Assembly (NCBI GenBank): GCA_937934355.1
Contig: CALGZY010000272.1
Location: 1 to 6,088 of the forward strand
Length of the DNA stretch: 6,088 bases
Direction: 5' to 3'
Source: an uncultured Collinsella sp.
Lineage (GTDB): Bacteria > Actinomycetota > Coriobacteriia > Coriobacteriales > Coriobacteriaceae
Below the pieces are notes generated by a model that did not search any database, had not been told where the DNA came from, and saw nothing but the letters and a program-made list of their open reading frames with translations. Position 1 is the stretch's first letter; each line of letters starts with the position of its first letter. The position numbers and the translations under genes were made by a program. Below, in pieces: positions 1 through 5,976 of this stretch.

Positions 1-11
1 GCCGAATGCTC

Positions 12-33
12 GCCATCGAATTTTATCGATGGC
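12..33. repeat. Short perfect hairpin, 8-bp stem
   Basis: An 8-base arm (GCCATCGA, 12-19) pairs perfectly with TCGATGGC (26-33) around a 6-base AT-rich loop. No T-run follows on either strand, so it is not a standard intrinsic terminator. It may be the last structured piece of the 3' region of a gene upstream of the window, or a DNA-binding palindrome. Function unknown. Confidence 0.5.
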
Positions 34-96
34 CTATTTCAGACTGTAATGGGTGCGATTCCTCGATCGCTCACTTAATCTAATGGGAAAGATAGT

Positions 97-151
97 GAGG
101 CCGGAGCTTTAGCTCCGGCCTCCCCATATAAGGGCTCGGCTTTGCCGAGCC
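97..151. repeat. Two tandem GC-rich hairpins
   Basis: The first hairpin has a perfect 12-base arm (97-108) pairing with 111-122, which in practice leaves a TTTA-type loop of about four bases. The second has 8-base arms (133-140 and 144-151) around a TTT loop. The two share the core GCTTT(A)GC at their tips but have different stems, and are separated by about ten bases (123-132). Neither is followed by a T-run on either strand. They resemble REP-type intergenic palindromes or a folded transcript end. No function can be assigned from the sequence. Confidence 0.6.
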
Positions 152-212
152 ACCAAATTTGCATCAGCCCCCAGAACATGTTTGAGAACTGTGCCTGAAG
201 TATGTATTTGCA

Positions 213-337
213 GGCCCCGAATCGGTGTTGCCTCCCGGCGCATTCCGCAGGGGGAGCGATATTTTGCAGCACGAAGTGCGCAGCAAAATATCGCTCATGC
301 CCGAGGACGCGGCGGGAGGCAACACCGATTCGGGGCC
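213..337. repeat. 125-base nested palindrome, 25-bp perfect outer stem
   Basis: The outer arms 213-237 and 313-337 are perfect reverse complements over 25 bases. Inside them lies a second perfect 14-base stem (254-267 with 283-296). It is capped by a 4-bp stem (269-272 with 276-279) and a GAA loop. The two main stems are joined by an imperfect internal loop (238-253 and 297-312) with only scattered pairing. There is no T-run after either arm and no obvious target-site duplication at the edges (bases before 213 and after 337 do not match). Short reading frames across it are by-products of the repeat. It could be a MITE-like or REP/BIME-like element or a long structured RNA. The sequence shows that the fold potential is real; the role is not visible. 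Confidence 0.85.
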
Positions 338-375
338 GGACACACGGATTTACCTGTGCATTTACAAATTCGTAA

Positions 376-424
376 ACTTTTTTGAAAAAAGTGCTTGCAC
401 AGATCTCGAATCATAGGTTATTAT
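376..424 (+). promoter_or_regulatory. Promoter of tRNA-Leu with symmetrical UP-like element
   Basis: A symmetrical AT-rich block, ACTTTTTTGAAAAAAGT (376-392), sits two bases before a -35 box TTGCAC (395-400). The best -10 is TATTAT (419-424) with an 18-base spacer; TTATTA at 17 is the alternative. The same block and spacing recur before both tRNA-Gly genes, which is the main support. The A/T tracts just upstream of the -35 suggest an UP element contacted by the RNA polymerase alpha subunit. The tRNA begins 57 bases after the -10, so this transcript has a much longer leader than the tRNA-Gly units. Confidence 0.8.
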
Positions 425-481
425 CTTCCTCGTTGAACGCGCGGGTCTAACAAAACGAACTGCGAATCAACAACATAGCAT

Positions 482-571
482 GTCGGAGTGGCGGAATTGG
501 CAGACGCGCTAGCTTGAGGTGCTAGTGACCGCTTTTTGGTCATGCGGGTTCAAGTCCCGCCTCCGACACCA
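482..571 (+). tRNA. tRNA-Leu (anticodon GAG)
   Basis: This is a complete class II tRNA. The acceptor stem GTCGGAG (482-488) pairs with CTCCGAC (561-567), followed by discriminator A568 and an encoded CCA (569-571). The anticodon stem CTAGC/GCTAG (509-513, 521-525) encloses a 7-base loop with anticodon GAG at 516-518, reading CUC and CUU leucine codons. The long variable arm (GACC paired with GGTC) is typical of tRNA-Leu. The T arm is GCGGG-TTCAAGT-CCCGC. It has its own promoter upstream and terminator downstream. Confidence 0.97.
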
Positions 572-582
572 TCGCATTTGAG

Positions 583-604
583 AAGCCTCTTCGGAGGCTT
601 TTTT
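583..604 (+). terminator. Intrinsic terminator of tRNA-Leu
   Basis: A 7-base stem (AAGCCTC 583-589, GAGGCTT 594-600) encloses a TTCG loop (590-593) closed by a C-G pair, the very stable cUUCGg tetraloop. A run of six T (599-604) follows. It lies 11 bases after the encoded CCA and only 26 bases before the start codon of the next gene. Confidence 0.93.
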
Positions 605-630
605 GTTACCGATAGACGGTGGGGTCCACG

Positions 631-2976
631 ATGGAAACGCTTGAACGCAACGAGTGGGCAGACGTTGCCCAACTAGTCGAGATCACGAGCGATGCTGTCA
701 TCATCTGTGAGCTCGACGGAACCATTCTGCATGTGAATAATCGCTTACTTGGTTTGATGTGCGAGGAACGCGCCGACGTCATCGGTGGAGATGTTAAAGA
801 CGTCCTGTACTCGTCCGCTTTTGAACGTGCGACGGAACATCGTCTGCCATTTGAAACTGATGGCTCCGAGAACGAACTGATGCTCAAGCTGAGTGACGGC
901 TCCTTTATCCCCGTCTTGGTTCGTGCGGGCTCCGTAACGCCTCCACGCATCTTTGGGCGCCGCGCGCCACGTGTCCTGGTGGCGCTCCATAGCATCGAAG
1001 AACAGTATTCGCACGACCGTCAGCTCAAGCGTGCGCTTTCGGAGCTTAGAGTGGCGAACAAGCGCCTCTCTGGCACGCTCTCGGTCATTATGAGCACTGT
1101 GGGCTCCGATGAGTTACCCAGCCTACTTGATGCTGTTTTGAACCAGCTTGTCGGAACGCTCGATGCTTCGGGTGCCGCTATCTATTTTTCTGAGAGCGGC
1201 GGTTTTAAACTTCGCGGTGTTTCCAAGGAGCTGTACGACAGCTACCTGCCTGAGTTTTTGCCGTATGGCGCTGGCATTCCGACGTATGTTCTTCGTGAGT
1301 CGCGTGCCTGTCGCTTGTCGATTCAACAGGACCTTGAGGGTGATAAGGCCGCCTCCGGTATGTTTATGGACTTGGACAATCGTTCTAAGCACCTGTTGCG
1401 CATGCAGGATATGCCTCCGTACCGCAGCGAGATCTGTCTTCCCGTTTTTTACGGTACGCAGATTCTTGGCGTGCTGGAAGTTGGTTGGAAACGCCCTCAG
1501 GCACCGCTCGCCTATGACGTTAATGTGCTCGAGGTCATTTGCGATTACCTGTCTATCCAGCTGGTCGGCATGGCATCGAGCCTTCGCTCCCGTCGCACGG
1601 CCGAGCTTGGCCGCTCGCTCAATGTCTTGCGTGATGAGTTGTTTACCTTTCTAGACGATTCCGCCGCGGCTACCCAGGCGGTATCGTCCGAGATCTGCAA
1701 TATGCTTAACTGCCATTTTTGCCCTGTTGAGTATGACGCCAGTCTGGATTCCTACGTCATAGATTTTGAAGGCGGCAGTCGCGTTGCTTTGCCGGACGAT
1801 CCCGAGAAGCTTTTCTTTTCCACGACGGCGCCAGCGGCACGTCTGGGGGCTGGCCCTGATGGCTTTGAGGCATCTGTTTTGGGCGGCACGAGTGCCGAGG
1901 ACCTTAAACACGTCCGTATAACTCGCGTTGACGAATCGATGCCTATGGGAGGTTGGCTTAGGGCGCATGGTCTGCCTTGTCAAGGTCTCTACGTCGACTC
2001 CGGCATCGAGGCGGGGCGCCCGCGCTCTGAGGGTGATGGCAAACACAGTAACGACGCGATTGTTCCTGCTTCTGTTGCGAAGAGCCCCACGACGCGCGCG
2101 CTGCTGCTTCGTGATGGTAGCCAAGAGCCGATTGATGACCTTGAATATGACTACTTGGTGCACTTAGCGCATGACTTTGAGCTGATCTACGAAGGCGAAT
2201 CTCAAAAGCGCGAGGAGCGCCATATCGCTCAGACCCTTCAGATCGGCATGAGAAATTCCCTGGGGGATGTTCCGGGTATCGCAACCGATTCGGTGTATCT
2301 GTCGGCCACGAACTCGGCGTTGGTCGGCGGCGATTTCTATACGCTCATCCGTCTTCCCGACGACTGCGCCGTCATGATTCTGGGCGATGTGTCTGGCAAA
2401 GGCATTGAGGCTGCATCGATGTCCGCGCTCGTCAAGACGGCCCTGACGGCATATGCCTGGGAGGGCGCTGGACCGGCCCGCATGGCACGCTCCCTTAACA
2501 GCATGCTCATGGGCTTCTCGAGGGTCGAGACGTTCGTGACGGCCTTTATCGCCAAGATTGACCTTAAAGCCGGACGCGCAACGTATTGTTCGGCGGGCCA
2601 TCCTCCGACCATGGTCATTAGGCCAGAGTCGATGCCGCTGGGTGGCGGCGAGGCCCGTGGGGGAGAGGTCGAGCTACTTGGATGCCAATCGGGCGTAATC
2701 GGTGCCTTTGAGAGCATGGTGTACGAGACAGGCGTGTTTACGTTCGCTCCTGGTGACATGCTCTTCATGTATACGGATGGAACGATTGAGGCCCGCGACC
2801 GCACCGGAGCGTTCTTTGGCGAGCAGCGTTTGCGCGATCTTCTGCTTTCTGTTTCGGGGGAGGGCGTATCGGGAATCTGCGGCAAGGTCTTGGGCGAGCT
2901 TGACCGATTTACCGAATCGGCGCTGGACGATGACATTGCATTGGTGTCCCTTGAGTTTTTACGGGGTCGTTCATAG
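631..2976 (+). CDS. PAS-GAF-PPM serine phosphatase (SpoIIE/RsbU type)
   Basis: This 781-residue cytosolic protein has no signal peptide or membrane segment. By family knowledge it dephosphorylates a phosphoserine on a STAS anti-anti-sigma protein. Its order is: PAS domain (about 10-115), helical linker (about 125-155), GAF domain (about 155-310), a weaker GAF-like domain (about 335-510), a helical linker, then the SpoIIE-type PPM domain (about 545-781). The metal-binding motifs are intact: VGGDFY (D568), GDVSGKG (D586), SAGHPP (G656-H657), YTDG (D716) and DDDIAL (766-771). The usual Asp after GGDFY is Thr here. I chose ATG 631 because GGTGGGG (618-624) gives a well-spaced ribosome site; the in-frame GTG at 619 lies inside that site. 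The STAS-kinase fusion gene begins 78 bases after the stop, with no terminator between, so the two are probably an operon and enzyme-substrate partners. The sporulation role of SpoIIE should not be assumed. Confidence is high for the phosphatase family and low for the signal sensed. Confidence 0.93.
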   Translation: METLERNEWADVAQLVEITSDAVIICELDGTILHVNNRLLGLMCEERADVIGGDVKDVLYSSAFERATEHRLPFETDGSENELMLKLSDGSFIPVLVRAGSVTPPRIFGRRAPRVLVALHSIEEQYSHDRQLKRALSELRVANKRLSGTLSVIMSTVGSDELPSLLDAVLNQLVGTLDASGAAIYFSESGGFKLRGVSKELYDSYLPEFLPYGAGIPTYVLRESRACRLSIQQDLEGDKAASGMFMDLDNRSKHLLRMQDMPPYRSEICLPVFYGTQILGVLEVGWKRPQAPLAYDVNVLEVICDYLSIQLVGMASSLRSRRTAELGRSLNVLRDELFTFLDDSAAATQAVSSEICNMLNCHFCPVEYDASLDSYVIDFEGGSRVALPDDPEKLFFSTTAPAARLGAGPDGFEASVLGGTSAEDLKHVRITRVDESMPMGGWLRAHGLPCQGLYVDSGIEAGRPRSEGDGKHSNDAIVPASVAKSPTTRALLLRDGSQEPIDDLEYDYLVHLAHDFELIYEGESQKREERHIAQTLQIGMRNSLGDVPGIATDSVYLSATNSALVGGDFYTLIRLPDDCAVMILGDVSGKGIEAASMSALVKTALTAYAWEGAGPARMARSLNSMLMGFSRVETFVTAFIAKIDLKAGRATYCSAGHPPTMVIRPESMPLGGGEARGGEVELLGCQSGVIGAFESMVYETGVFTFAPGDMLFMYTDGTIEARDRTGAFFGEQRLRDLLLSVSGEGVSGICGKVLGELDRFTESALDDDIALVSLEFLRGRS

Positions 2977-3054
2977 ACGACGCTGGGCGGGCTGAATCCG
3001 TACGGTTGGGGAAACGAATGCATCGAGTGGGCTTTTTTGGGGAACCATGGTCGT

Positions 3055-3801
3055 ATGAATGAGTGGAATGACATAGCGGTTTTGACGCCACCAGGCGATA
3101 TCGACATCGCCACGGTGCCTGCGCTGCGTCGGCGGTTGGATGCTCTGATTGGCCGCGGCGTGCGTCGCGTCGTCATCAACTGTCAGGCTGTTAGCTTTAT
3201 CGATTCGACGGGCTTGGCATTCCTGCTTACGCGCGCTCGTGAGCTCATGAGGCGAGAAGGCCTGCTTTCGCTCGTCAATGCATCAGGTGAAGTTGTTCGC
3301 TTTTTGGAGATTGCTCGTCTTGTCGATATCCTTCATGTCGCGGGGCCGGCACGGGAGTCTATTCCCGCCATTCCGGTGGGGGAGCTGCCTCGCTGGAGTA
3401 AGAGCGTCGAGGTCCGTCAGGGTATCGAGAATCTTCCATACTACCGACATCGCATCGCCGAACTCCTTGAATCGCTTCCGTTGCGCCGTGACGAGCGCTA
3501 CGATGTCGCATTGGCGTCGGGGGAGGCGCTGGGTAATGCCTATGACCATGCGGGCGGTATCGGGTGCGTCCTGACGGTTCAGGCCTATGGCGATCGCGTT
3601 GTGGTTGAGGTGCTTGATCGAGGTGCCGGCTATTCTATCGATGAAACGAACGAGCCGGTCACATCCGAGGAGCGCGGACGTGGTATCAAGCTCATGCGTA
3701 TGCTCGTCGATAGCGTGGAGGTTGCTCGTCGTACAGATGGCGCCGGCACGCGCGTGCAGATGGTGAAGCTGTTTAGCGGAGCGCTGGAATCGTGTGCCTA
3801 G
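3055..3801 (+). CDS. STAS-HATPase fusion (anti-anti-sigma plus anti-sigma kinase)
   Basis: This 248-residue soluble protein joins two proteins that are usually separate. Residues 1 to about 98 are a STAS domain: the N-terminal PPGDIDI strand and the FIDSTGLAFL motif place the phosphorylatable serine at S51, as in RsbV and SpoIIAA. Residues about 115-245 are a GHKL/HATPase fold like RsbW and SpoIIAB. The N box has E157 and N161 (GEALGNAYDHA), the G1 box is LDRGAGY with D188, and the G2 box is RGRGIKLM with glycines 208 and 210, so it looks ATP-binding and kinase-competent. The total length matches RsbV plus RsbW. ATG 3055 is chosen because the STAS fold begins at once; GGGGAA (3039-3044) is a slightly distant ribosome site. 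An in-frame TTG at 3037 would add six residues. The upstream phosphatase is the natural partner. No sigma factor follows, and no terminator is evident before the next promoter. Confidence 0.92.
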   Translation: MNEWNDIAVLTPPGDIDIATVPALRRRLDALIGRGVRRVVINCQAVSFIDSTGLAFLLTRARELMRREGLLSLVNASGEVVRFLEIARLVDILHVAGPARESIPAIPVGELPRWSKSVEVRQGIENLPYYRHRIAELLESLPLRRDERYDVALASGEALGNAYDHAGGIGCVLTVQAYGDRVVVEVLDRGAGYSIDETNEPVTSEERGRGIKLMRMLVDSVEVARRTDGAGTRVQMVKLFSGALESCA

Positions 3802-3846
3802 CCAATCGCTTTAGCGCGTTTAGCTACTAAGAACATGCGGCAGACA

Positions 3847-3894
3847 AGTTTTTTGAAAAAAGTACTTGCGTCTTTTGGACAACTCGCGTAAATT
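3847..3894 (+). promoter_or_regulatory. Promoter of tRNA-Gly copy 1
   Basis: The symmetrical block AGTTTTTTGAAAAAAGT (3847-3863) is followed two bases later by -35 TTGCGT (3866-3871), a 17-base spacer and -10 TAAATT (3889-3894). The tRNA starts 12 bases after the -10. The layout is the same as in the promoters of tRNA-Leu and of the second tRNA-Gly, although the spacer sequence differs. Confidence 0.85.
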
Positions 3895-3906
3895 AATAAC
3901 CCGCAA

Positions 3907-3982
3907 GCGGACATGGCTCAGTTGGTAGAGCACAACCTTGCCAAGGTTGGGGTCGCGGGTTCGAGCCCCGTTGTCCGCTCCA
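3907..3982 (+). tRNA. tRNA-Gly (anticodon GCC), copy 1
   Basis: The acceptor stem GCGGACA (3907-3913) pairs with TGTCCGC (3972-3978), with a G-T pair possible nowhere needed. Discriminator T3979 and encoded CCA (3980-3982) follow. The anticodon stem CAACC/GGTTG encloses loop TTGCCAA with anticodon GCC at 3940-3942, reading GGC and GGU. The T loop is TTCGAGC. The first 53 bases are identical to the partial copy at the right end of the window. Confidence 0.97.
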
Positions 3983-3990
3983 AACGCAAC

Positions 3991-4021
3991 AGCCCGGCTA
4001 CCACGGTAGCCGGGCTTTTTT
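3991..4021 (+). terminator. Intrinsic terminator of tRNA-Gly copy 1
   Basis: An 11-12-base GC-rich stem (3991-4002 with 4005-4016) with a tip of about four bases is followed by six T (4016-4021). It begins 9 bases after the encoded CCA and separates the tRNA transcript from the glucosidase gene. Confidence 0.95.
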
Positions 4022-4086
4022 GTATCCATCGCATGGGCTCGAACCCGAGAGGGGGCGATCGTTTTGGGGCGTGGCTGTGGCGTTGT

Positions 4087-4117
4087 TTGTCGCGAATGTC
4101 CGCTTTGGGCGTATCAT
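4087..4117 (+). promoter_or_regulatory. Possible promoter of the alpha-glucosidase gene
   Basis: TATCAT (4112-4117) matches five of six -10 consensus bases. The nearest -35-like hexamer, TTGTCG (4087-4092), sits at a long 19-base spacing, so the assignment is weak. A promoter is expected in 4022-4144 because a strong terminator ends at 4021. The -10 overlaps the left arm of the inverted repeat 4107-4115/4151-4159, which could place it under operator control. Confidence 0.3.
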
Positions 4118-4159
4118 CGTGGGCATCTCGCATAACCTCGTTGCAAGGGAGATACGCCC
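4107..4159. repeat. 9-base inverted repeat spanning the glucosidase leader
   Basis: GGGCGTATC (4107-4115) is the exact reverse complement of GATACGCCC (4151-4159), with 35 bases between. The right arm starts at the last base of the ribosome binding site (AAGGGAG, 4145-4151) and ends two bases before the ATG at 4161. It may be a pair of operator half-sites about four helical turns apart, or an RNA stem that hinders ribosome entry if transcription starts upstream of 4107. Confidence 0.45.
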
Positions 4160-4160
4160 C

Positions 4161-5894
4161 ATGGCTACAGAAAAGTCTTCTTCGCGCTCATGGATGTCCG
4201 ATGCCGCGATCTATCAGATCTACCCGCGCTCGTTTAAGGATTCGACTGGTTCGGGTCTGGGCGATATCGCGGGCATTACCCAGCAGATGGACTATCTTGA
4301 GCGACTGGGTATCGAGGCCATCTGGCTGAGCCCGTTTTATCCATCGCCTCTTGTCGATGGCGGCTATGATGTGGCGGACTACTGCGATGTCGACCCGCGT
4401 CTCGGCTCGCTTGACGACTTCGATGACATGATCGCTGCGGCTCACGCGCGCGGCATCAAGGTCATCGTCGACATCGTGCCCAACCATTCATCCAACCAGC
4501 ACCCCTGGTTCAAAGCCGCTCTTGCCGCCGGCCCCGGATCGCCCGAGCGCGCCCGTTATATCTTCCGCGATGGTCGCGGCGAGCATGGCGAGCTGCCTCC
4601 CACCAATTGGAATGCCAACTTTGGCGGCCCCGCATGGACGCGTGTTGCGGACGGTCAGTGGTATCTGCACATGTTTACGCCCGAGCAACCGGACTTTGAC
4701 TGGTCATGCCCCGAGGTTCATGCGCTCTTTTGCGACGTCCTAGCGTTTTGGAGCGATCGAGGCGTCGACGGCTTTCGCATTGATGTGGCGCAGGGTCTCG
4801 CCAAGGATCTCGACCGCGATGACCTCGACCGGTGGCATCTCGCCGAGGGCGATGACATGGTTGACGACGGCACCCATCCGCTGTGGGACCGCAATGAGGT
4901 CCACGAGATCTATCGCGAGTGGCGCCGCGTGTTCGACCGCTATAATCCGCCGCGCAGTGCCGTTGCCGAGGCGTGGGTGCTGCCCGAGCGCCAGTATCTC
5001 TATGCGCGTCCCAGCGAGCTTGGCCAGACATTCAACTTTGAGTTTGCCAAGGCCACTTGGACCTATGATGACATGCACACTGCAATCGAGAAGGGCTTGA
5101 AGGCAGCCGTCGAATCCGATTCCGCCTCGACCTGGGTACTCTCCAACCACGACGTGCCGCGCGTGGCGACACGCTATGCCCTGCCGCAAATCAAGGCGAC
5201 GCGCTACCACCAGATTGCGCTCGACTGGCTCTTGCGCGACGGGTCGTCTTATGACGAGGACCGTGAACTCGGCGAGCGCCGCGCGCGGGCGGCCCTTTTG
5301 CTTGAACTGGCGCTCCCGGGCTCGGCATACGTGTATCAGGGTGAGGAGCTCGGCCTTTTTGAGGTGGCTGACATCCCGTGGGCTGCACTCGAAGATCCTA
5401 CTGCGACCAATACGCGCGGACCGAAGCGTGAGAAGGGGCGCGACGGCTGTCGTGTGCCCCTGCCGTGGGTGGCGGCGGACGATCCCGCGCATGGCGGATC
5501 GTTTGGGTTTTCGCCGGCAGACGCCGATGCAGCGCCCCATCTGCCGCAGCCTGCATGGTTTTCCGATTACGCTGCCGATAGGGAAGAAGCGGACCCGACA
5601 TCGATGCTTGCGCTCTATCGTGACGCCCTCTGGTTGCGGCGCAAGCTGCGCGGGTGCGCCAACGATCTTGCGTGGCTCGATCTTGACGGGCGCACCGGCC
5701 TTGCGGATGGTGCCGAGGGCGCTGAGGGCGGTGTCATCGCCTATCGCCGCGACAACGGCTGGGCGTGTGTGACGAACTTCGGCGCAGCGCCCGTGGAACT
5801 GCCGGAGGGCAGGGTCCTGCTCACCTCATCACCGCTTGCAGACGGCAGGCTCGCGCAGGACAGCTCTGCCTGGATCATGCTCGGTGAGATGTAG
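4161..5894 (+). CDS. GH13 alpha-glucosidase
   Basis: This 577-residue cytosolic glycoside hydrolase by family releases glucose from the non-reducing ends of short alpha-glucosides such as maltose, isomaltose or sucrose-type sugars. The GH13 core starts at AIYQIYPRSF. Conserved regions are DIVPNH (D104 to H109), GFRIDVAQG with nucleophile D208, AEAW with acid/base E270, SNHD with D331, and QPDFDW in the B domain. A C-terminal beta domain with VTNFG and LPEG motifs ends the protein, and the length is normal for the family. It resembles actinobacterial alpha-glucosidases (GH13 subfamily 30 type); Val after the nucleophile occurs in alpha-1,6-acting enzymes but does not settle specificity. ATG 4161 follows AAGGGAG (4145-4151) at good spacing; an in-frame TTG at 4020 lies inside the terminator T-run and is rejected. 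No sugar transporter or regulator gene is adjacent. The gene stands alone between two tRNA-Gly genes. Confidence 0.93.
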   Translation: MATEKSSSRSWMSDAAIYQIYPRSFKDSTGSGLGDIAGITQQMDYLERLGIEAIWLSPFYPSPLVDGGYDVADYCDVDPRLGSLDDFDDMIAAAHARGIKVIVDIVPNHSSNQHPWFKAALAAGPGSPERARYIFRDGRGEHGELPPTNWNANFGGPAWTRVADGQWYLHMFTPEQPDFDWSCPEVHALFCDVLAFWSDRGVDGFRIDVAQGLAKDLDRDDLDRWHLAEGDDMVDDGTHPLWDRNEVHEIYREWRRVFDRYNPPRSAVAEAWVLPERQYLYARPSELGQTFNFEFAKATWTYDDMHTAIEKGLKAAVESDSASTWVLSNHDVPRVATRYALPQIKATRYHQIALDWLLRDGSSYDEDRELGERRARAALLLELALPGSAYVYQGEELGLFEVADIPWAALEDPTATNTRGPKREKGRDGCRVPLPWVAADDPAHGGSFGFSPADADAAPHLPQPAWFSDYAADREEADPTSMLALYRDALWLRRKLRGCANDLAWLDLDGRTGLADGAEGAEGGVIAYRRDNGWACVTNFGAAPVELPEGRVLLTSSPLADGRLAQDSSAWIMLGEM

Positions 5895-5976
5895 GGGTCT
5901 CTTGCGGCGAGATTGCGTTTGCCCGCGCCTTCCGTGGTGGCTGATGTCTTCGCGAGGTTCGCGAGGGCGTTGCAAA

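Noticed and set aside
213..337. Retron msr-msd or CRISPR interpretation of the palindrome
   Set aside because: No reverse transcriptase or Cas gene is in the window, and there is no array of spaced direct repeats. A reverse transcriptase gene upstream cannot be excluded but nothing points to it.
182..416. Short plus-strand frames (63-67 codons) across the palindrome
   Set aside because: They read through both arms of an inverted repeat, have no ribosome site and show no protein-like pattern.
619..630. GTG start for the phosphatase four codons upstream
   Set aside because: The GTG lies within the GGTGGGG ribosome site that serves ATG 631.
1148..1654. 168-codon plus-strand frame inside the phosphatase gene
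   Set aside because: It is an out-of-frame shadow; the phosphatase frame there encodes a clear GAF domain.
2337..3179. 280-codon open frame on the minus strand
   Set aside because: It lies opposite the strongly supported phosphatase and the start of the STAS-kinase gene. The product is Ser/Arg/Pro-rich without domain logic, typical of antisense frames in GC-rich DNA.
631..3801. Reading the SpoIIE/SpoIIAA/SpoIIAB similarity as a sporulation locus
   Set aside because: The phosphatase lacks the membrane segments of true SpoIIE, no sigma-F gene follows, and PAS/GAF input is typical of general partner-switching regulators.
4020..4160. TTG start giving the glucosidase 47 extra residues
   Set aside because: It begins in the T-run of the tRNA-Gly terminator and the extra residues are not GH13-like; ATG 4161 has a good ribosome site.
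4740..5540. 266-codon open frame on the minus strand
   Set aside because: It is antisense to the catalytic core of the GH13 enzyme and its Arg/His-rich product matches no family I recognise.
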